NCBI GenBank assembly: GCA_026168455.1
Contig: CM047428.1
Span: 627,501-691,500, forward strand
DNA from: Theocolax elegans
Taxonomy: Eukaryota > Arthropoda > Insecta > Hymenoptera > Cerocephalidae
Length of the DNA stretch: 64,000 nt
Direction of reading: 5' to 3'
Part shown: positions 57,540 through 64,000 of the stretch, piece after piece
How positions within the stretch are numbered: the first letter of the stretch is position 1
Layout: each line of letters opens with the position of its first letter
The notes under the pieces: model-generated
The model's database searches: none
Told to the model about the DNA's origin: nothing
Seen by the model: the letters and a program-made list of their open reading frames with translations, nothing else
Made by a program: the position numbers and the translations under genes

Positions 57540-57770
57540 CGAGGACAATAAAATTGTAAATTCCGTGTCGAACAGACCGAGAACGTATTACGGGCACATA
57601 CTTGGATGGACTCTCGCGATAACTCATTTTTTATGTATGCGCGAAACGCTTTTCGTCTCGTTTCCCTCACTCTCCTCGACCGAGCCGACGATCGGTTACG
57701 TCACACCGCGCGCTAAATCGCGAATCGCGTGTCTACTTTGCTCTGTCTATCGACGCTTGTCTCATTTATC
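57540..57770. promoter_or_regulatory. GC-rich island, candidate promoter or first exon
   Basis: Markedly less AT-rich than its surroundings, with TTACGTCACACCGCGCGC (CRE-like TTACGTCA) near 57695-57712. It lies in the direction where the GT17 gene should begin. The open frames on both strands have no family resemblance. Confidence 0.35.
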
Positions 57771-57912
57771 CTATGTGTGCATACGTGTATATACATTCTT
57801 CTTCGTTTACATGTTAATATCACGACTTTCTTATTTATACGTGATCGTAGAAATCGAGACGGATTTTTGTAGGTTATTCGTAGCTAAGTGTTACCAGATT
57901 TTGGGAATTTAA

Positions 57913-58140
57913 GGGGATGTCGGACCAAAATTACAGGAATCTGTACCTTTCAACCCAAATATTATATCTAAAATTTTATAAAAACATAAAAAAAGGTTTG
58001 ACATTTTGTTTTTTTTTTTTTTTTTAAGAAAAAGTAAACATCGTAATGAAAATTATCGATATAAATATCTTGAAAAATTCGGGTATATCATTAAAAACAT
58101 GCCCAAGAGCCTGACGTCAGGGTTTTTTAAAAAATGTATT
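57913..58140. mobile_element. Fragment of the GGATGTCGGACC family, one end
   Basis: TTAA then GGGGATGTCGGACCAAAATT, with an interior like that of 37049-37419 (TTAAAAACATGCCCAAGAGC). The opposite end is not recognisable. Confidence 0.65.
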
Positions 58141-59771
58141 TCACAAATGACTCGTTGTGAACTTTTTATTAGAAAATTCGCATAAAATTTTATCGCTCTT
58201 CCTCATTTGACTTGATTCCTTTTTTCTTTAAATATACACAATTAATTTTACATAAATTATTTGTTAAATCTGATAAACACATGTAACCTAGCCATTTAAT
58301 CGGTTGCTATACGAATAGGTATATATATGAAGTCTCGGTTCGTTCAATGTTAAAATTATACTATACATTTAATTTATTTTTTAATTAACATTTTGATAAG
58401 AAGTAAAAAATTAGTCAATCGTTGTCTATTAAAATTACATCATTATTATTATTGTAACTATTAAAATGTTCTAGTCAATCGTTCAACAAGATTTTTCTTT
58501 CCGAAACCCGATCGCGCACTCTTGGTTTTATTCAATCGAATACACACGAAGAGCAATTTGACAAAAAAGTACAACTGAAGTATTCGGGTATCAAGTAACG
58601 CTAACGCAGATTTAAAAAAAGGATTTCATTCCAATTTCTCTAGTGCATTGCGTAGGTATATCGCTTAAATCGGGGGATGAATCAACATTTGCGAGGGCTA
58701 TTCTTCGAATGGTTAATCGACGCTTATGTATTATTCAGAATCATCAAGTACATCAACTGTTTAAGGTAGCCTTATATAGGTATACCCTTTAATCAAATGA
58801 CAGATTAATAATAATTTATTATATAAACACGCTTTAACCCTTAGAGTACCGGCATGACGCACGTTTGTTCCGAATTTCAAAAATCCCGGTACTCGAATCG
58901 TTAAATGTTATTGTTCAGTAAGTAAATAAAATTTAAAATTTTTTAACATTTCTAATAATGGTTATAATTAGATTTGTTTGAGGTAATGATGAAAAAAATA
59001 TTGAATAAGTAATTCAAGATGTTAGTTTCACTAATTTTCATACATTTAACGTCAATTTCTGTAGATTTTGTTAAATTTCCTATGGTATGTATAATAACCT
59101 CTATATAAATAATAGTATTTCCGAATAGTACGTGTTTATATTGTTCTTCATTTTGTTTTTAATAACCCATATAGATCGCGATTGTGTAAAATTTCTTCTG
59201 ACCTCTCTCTAAGAGCTAATGTTAAAACAGTCAACTTCAAATCTAAAGTATATGTTGAAATGTAACAGAAATATTTATATCTATATAATTACGAATCACA
59301 CATTTTTTACGTTAATCAAAGGATTGCCAAATTTTTTAGTTGGAACAACGAGATTTCAAAATTAATGTTTAACCAACACGAACAATCGCGTGTGTATATA
59401 AAAGAGAGCAATCGATCGAGAGTTGATTGCGCTCTTCGAGCATATTAATAAAATATCCTGTACTAGAAGCACCCTTTAACAAAAATATGAAAGTTTATTT
59501 TAATTCCGATGTGTATGAAAATCAAATATATCGTTCCGATAAGAGATTCGACTTTAAAGTTTACAGACATCACTGTTGGATGGATTATCGAACGAAGGGT
59601 TCATCAACCCTTAGATAATCGATAAATTAATGACCTTTTGCATAATTGTACACCTAATTTTATGTTACTCTTTTTAGACGATAATGAGGTAATGACGAAT
59701 CCAAATTATATATAGAAATCAAATCGCATCATCTCGAAAAATAATATTTAGACACTCGGTGGTTTTTTAAT
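58141..59771. other. AT-rich non-coding stretch
   Basis: Nothing recognisable; the open frame at 59427-59618 has no family resemblance. Confidence 0.5.
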
Positions 59772-60012
59772 AATTGTTGAAAATTTGTCGATCGTTCCCG
59801 AGTCAAATGAGAAAAAATACGGTGAAAAAAACTTTAACGCATTCATCCCTTTTTGTAACGTTTCGGTGGTCAAAGCCACCCTCTTCAGACTTCTAAAATA
59901 AACAGTGTGATTTGTATACAAAAATTTCGTCGCAAGTCGATTTGAATTTTTTTTCTCCTTATCACTTCACATTCTCATTTGACTCGGGAAAGTCGATAAA
60001 TTTTCAACAATT
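59772..60012. mobile_element. 241-bp MITE with 40-bp inverted ends
   Basis: Left end AATTGTTGAAAATTTGTCGA continues to CCCGAGTCAAATGAGAA; the right end is its complement with small differences. Inside lies a minor hairpin GGTGGTCAAAGCCACC. Non-coding. Confidence 0.85.
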
Positions 60013-60979
60013 ATTATTAATCAATTGATTATATATAAATAACCATTTTTAGTTTTAGCACCTATAAAACAATGATTCACCATTGCTCAAAAATCTCGCT
60101 GGTATATCGATAAAAAAATTTAAATAAATCGACAGATTATCTTCAAAGGAATCACAACACCGTTACAGATCGTCTTTTTATATTTTGATAAATTAAATTC
60201 CCCCTTAAAAAAAAATTAATGATTTTTCTAATTTTATTTATAATTGATTAACTATCTTTAACTTTCTTACACTTAATATTTTATACCGTTACACTTAACG
60301 GACGCAGAAACGCCAAAATAATTATAGGTTTGTTAATTTAAAAGGTTATTCCCACTGGTGAAACGGTTCTCTCTACACGTGCTCGATATCTCTAAGTCAT
60401 AGACGCACAGAGACGTTAAACCATAAATAAACTATCAATTTCAAGTGTAAATATACACATAGATACATAAAAGTGGTGATAATCGCGTAGCGTATATACC
60501 CTATAGACAGCGTTAAGAATAGTTGCACCAAAACGAAAACTTCTTGGCACTCGCACACACATGTATACATGTATATATGTATATATGTATATGTGTATAT
60601 GTGTATATATGTATATAGGACTTTAGAGTCGATTACCGTATGTGTTGCGGTTGATAGGCTGTACTTAATGTACGTATATATGTATAAATATATAACTATT
60701 CAAAATAAATATCGTAGAACCTTCGGGGTCGCGTATATATTTATAGCGATCTCTCCGGTTATAGAGGTTTACGCCCTGTTCCGTTTATATACCTTAATAT
60801 ATACATATAGTCGCCGCGCAAACTTCACTTTTTAATGCGTTTATCGCCATCTTTCACTCTCGCGGTTAATCATTTTCTCTCGCGCGTGTACGCGTCTATC
60901 TTTATGGATTAAAAGTGCAGTTGTTTCAATTGAAACAATTATACGCGGATCCATTTGTATATGAGTAATATATATCGAT
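60013..60979. other. Non-coding stretch with a TA/TG microsatellite
   Basis: Contains an ATGTATATGT-type repeat at about 60559-60618; the open frame across it is a product of that repeat. No gene. Confidence 0.55.
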
Positions 60980-61049
60980 TTAATTTGCTTGAGGAAGGAG
61001 ACAAAAAGTAGCCGAAAGGAAGTAGTGTAGGATAACCAAGTAAAATGTT

Positions 61050-61270
61050 GAAATTACCTTTCCGTCATAGTTATCGGTATAAACGAAAATAATTTCACCT
61101 GGACCGGGATCGCAATGCGTTACACGGTGGCTGCAGGAGAAGAGCGGCTTCGTTTTCGTGCGGGACCGTCCGCGCCAGCACGCGCGCCGCGAAGTCGGAA
61201 AATCGATGGGGCTCTTCACTTCACTTCGGTCTCCCCGTGAAGTTACATGCGCATTCCCGACCTACCCCTG
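61050..61270 (-). promoter_or_regulatory. GC-rich island with an exon-like segment
   Basis: On the minus strand, CTCTTCTCCTGCAG (acceptor-like) is followed by an open segment reading HRVTHCDPGPGEIIFVYTDN then YDGK, and by GTAATTTC (donor-like). I do not recognise the peptide, and its phase does not join the GT17 exon at 55908. It could be an untranslated or unrelated exon or simply a promoter-proximal GC-rich patch. Confidence 0.3.
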
Positions 61271-61317
61271 GATTCTGGAATCGCCCCTCTCTACTTCCAT
61301 CCGTCCTTCCTCTCCTT

Positions 61318-61385
61318 TCTTTTCCCTACTTTTTCCTACTTTTTTTCCTTCCTTTCTTCCTTCCTTCCTTCCTTTCTTTTGCATC
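61318..61385 (+). repeat. Pyrimidine-rich (TTCC)n-like tract
   Basis: Repeated TTCCTTCC and CTTTCTTCC units on the plus strand. Confidence 0.8.
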
Positions 61386-61499
61386 ATCCTCTCGCATTCG
61401 GATATTATTATTTTTTAGGTTAGATTTCCCAGGGGGGGATGGTCTTGTACGAATTTTATCTATTTTTTAATTATATATGTATATTATACCTGTTTGTAA

Positions 61500-62400
61500 G
61501 CTGTGTGTAAAATATGCAACGTGGTTCCACTCGATGTAGATAAATGACGTTACGTTTGTATTTTTTTTATCCTACTCGAAAGAGCAGGGAAGATAAGAGA
61601 GAAGGGGTAGAAGGGGTGAATCCACGTGACCCGTGATGTTGAAGTTCGTTGAACGAGCTCGGAGATTATATATGTATATGTACACGTATAGTATGTATAG
61701 AGCGTTCGGATCGGAGGATTAATCTGTATAATCGGGTTATAGATCGCGTATAGAGCACGACTATAACCTTAACCTTTTTTCCTCGGTGGAAATAGCGAGG
61801 AGAGTGCGCCGGGGGTGTCGGGTCGTTGGACCTTTGACGTCAGCCCTTGTCACCGGGAGAGAAGGGGCTCGCAACACCTGATCGTTCAACGAGTCGACGA
61901 CGAACGCGTGCTTAACCGGGTTATTCATCCTCCTCGTATGACTATTTGTTACCTATGTTCATTACGATAAATTATCGTTGTCGACCAAAAAAAATGTTCA
62001 AGTTCCTTCCTCCCACGTCCCACAAGGAGTTCGAACGAGAAAAAATAAAAGTAGAGGTAATAATGAAACGAGGTAAAAAAAAATAAGGGCAGTATAACGA
62101 AGTGTATTCACCCGTGGAAGATCGCGTGTACGTTGTCCCCGTGATACGATTGATTATTTTATCCGCGTGGGTGTGTGAAGCTGGGAAAAGGGGAAGGTAT
62201 ATGTGTGTCTATCTACAACGAAGGGTGTAAATCAGATGCGAAGGTGTAAAGGTGCGTATATAGTCAAACTTACTGAGAAACGATCGAGCTATACAAGGCC
62301 CGGGTCAATCGCACGGCTCCATCCTTCGGAATTACTTCCTTCTCGGATCTGTTCGGTCCAAGTGGGTAACCACACCCGCGCGCGAGCTTTCCTTCCACAA

Positions 62401-62436
<36 letters not shown>

Positions 62437-63330
62437 CTCTTTCCTGTGACTTCGCGACGCTATACTCATGCGCAAGCGCGCTCCAGGGATGACTGAAATT
62501 TTTACCTTGTTCTTTTTTTTCGTTTGGCTTCGAATCGCCTGCGATTTTTAAAACGGTGAGATTCGAGCGAAGTTTCAAGGTATACCTTAAATCGTGGAAA
62601 TCTTTACCAGTTTATAACATAGTATCCATAGATTATTTTGAGGAGGAAAACGCGGTTCGATTGTTTGAACATTGAGAAAATGTTTGGATTTAATGTTACG
62701 TAACTTCAGAAATTACTATAGTTACCGATAAAAGTATTTGATATATTATTTATAAGAAAATGTGTTATAATTTTTGTAATCCGTATTTACTATTATTTTT
62801 GTAAATTTTAATATTTTACTATAGAAACTATTGTAATTTTTAATACAAAATATCTATCAATGTATAGTAATTAATATTTTTCAATTTATTCAAAATTAAC
62901 TCATGACTCGTCTATTCGATAAATTAATCGTTAAAATTATTTAGGAGTTGCTCTTTTATCTTTAATTTACGTATATACAATGTCAATTGAAAATCTTTCC
63001 ATTTGATTAACACGTTGACCAGTAAAACTATGGGGAATTCTCTACCAGGTTTGAGATCAGAAAATTCGTACCAGTACAGATAACCCATTCTTTTAAATTA
63101 TACATTCATAATTATCGCGTTATAAGGTACTTTATTTACAATAATTATATATTTATTTATATTGTGGAAACATTATATTTTGATAATTATATTGTTATAC
63201 TTTATATAATTAGGTATTTGACAATTAGGTGCATATTTTATTTTAGATTTGATACTAATAAATGAAATGTTTCAAATGACACGCATTCAATAGAGCGGCC
63301 AGATATTTCGGGACATTTTGTTAATTATTA
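61500..63330. other. Non-coding stretch, right part of window
   Basis: More balanced composition up to about 62580, with (CT)n at 62406-62433, then AT-rich. The open frames around 62203-62578 overlap the (CT)n tract on both strands and are not supportable genes. Confidence 0.5.
62406..62433 (+). repeat. (CT)n microsatellite
   Basis: About fourteen CT units in a GC-rich neighbourhood, with GCGCGCGAGC just upstream. Confidence 0.9.
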
Positions 63331-63704
63331 GGGGATTTCGGACTCTGAAAAGTTTATATATCTTATGTAAAATAGTTATTATTTTAAAAAATCTAAATAC
63401 CTCATGCTCTTTTGTATATTCGCTTCAGGCAAAATCTATGAATTTTTATAGATTTTTAAATTGTTAATAGCAATGTAATTATTGTCTTGGAAACAATGGT
63501 TATTATATTACCGATCAAATCATGCTTTTTATCGAAATAAATTAAAAAAAATTATTTTTTTTTTTCAAAAAAGTCGCAATGTTAAGGCTTTTGTTATGTT
63601 TTAAAACATTTTTGTGAATTTTATTCAGATTTTCAATTGAATACTTTAAACATAATTCTTGAGTTGGAAATGGTAGATCCTTGTAATTTGGGTCTGACAA
63701 GTCC
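63331..63704. mobile_element. Diverged member of the GGATGTCGGACCC family
   Basis: Left end GGGGATTTCGGACTC, right end (reverse) GGACTTGTCAGACCC; TTAA follows the right end (63705-63708), the left border is ATTA. Size matches the better copy at 37049 (371 bases). The minus-strand open frame across it is fortuitous. Confidence 0.7.
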
Positions 63705-64000
63705 TTAAGTCGATTTTTGGACTTGATAGTTGACCACTTATGCATGACAGACGTAGCTTGGATATTACGTGACAGAAAACTAGATAAATCAATCAACAAT
63801 TTTAATTACTAATATGCGACGGTTAACACTGACAGTCGACTGGCCATGTACTGGGGTGATTAATGTGATGCTTCTATTGTGATCAGCTGATGCCGTTGCA
63901 TGTAAACTTCTTTTAATTAAATATTAAGTAAGTTCTCTTCATTAAATTAAGATTTTTTAACGTTCATACATATTTTTGTGCAATATTTCAAAGATATAGT

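Noticed and set aside
62203..62578. Overlapping open frames on both strands
   Set aside because: Both cross the (CT)n microsatellite and translate to low-complexity Ser/Leu or Glu/Arg runs.
1..64000. CRISPR arrays, bacterial operons or viral genes
   Set aside because: No regularly spaced short repeats, no Shine-Dalgarno-led gene strings, and no viral structural or replication gene was recognised; introns and LINEs mark eukaryotic DNA.

Overview
The window looks like nuclear DNA of an insect, most likely a hymenopteran and perhaps an ant. It is strongly AT-rich, with short conventional GT-AG introns, AT-rich housekeeping genes next to GC-rich ones, TA-rich microsatellites and many small non-autonomous transposons. 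The species assignment is inference; there is no mitochondrial, bacterial or viral signature.

Layout. Bases 1-32.7 kb hold no gene I can recognise and are almost entirely repeats: a two-copy segmental duplication of at least 2 kb (1-2048 and 3424-5557), a 2.5-copy block (10.3-15.7 kb), a TA-flanked MITE family carrying nested tRNA-Thr-like SINEs (12.4-18.1 kb), a 1.65-kb palindromic element (18.2-19.85 kb), a 5S-rRNA-derived SINE (21.5-21.9 kb), a TTAA-flanked element (22.8-23.5 kb), a 948-bp near-perfect palindrome (24.7-25.7 kb), and a decayed LINE inserted in a small tandem duplication (28.0-30.9 kb). From 33.1 to 35.6 kb the plus strand carries a Spaetzle-family cystine-knot ligand gene, with its 5' end unresolved. 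The stretch 36-42.5 kb is gene-poor.

The gene-dense part is 42.5-56 kb. A BTB-BACK-PHR gene (BTBD1/2/6 family, six coding exons, minus strand) lies head-to-head with an intronless pyruvate dehydrogenase E1-beta gene. This is followed on the plus strand by an intronless GPI mannosyltransferase II gene (PIGV) and by DPAGT1/ALG7, which encodes the first enzyme of the dolichol-linked N-glycan pathway. DPAGT1 stops after its third coding exon at an intact splice donor; its last third is not seen. Convergent with it on the minus strand is a GC-rich GT17 (MGAT3-like) glycosyltransferase gene, whose first exon(s) lie upstream of 55.9 kb. Three neighbouring genes therefore act in glycan or GPI-anchor assembly in the ER and Golgi. 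The last 8 kb are mostly non-coding, with a few hairpin MITEs and GC-rich islands that could be promoters or first exons.

I do not see an undescribed multi-gene system. The most unusual content is structural: several elements can be read against empty sites, target-site duplications and duplication breakpoints within the same window, so the order of insertion and duplication events can be worked out directly.
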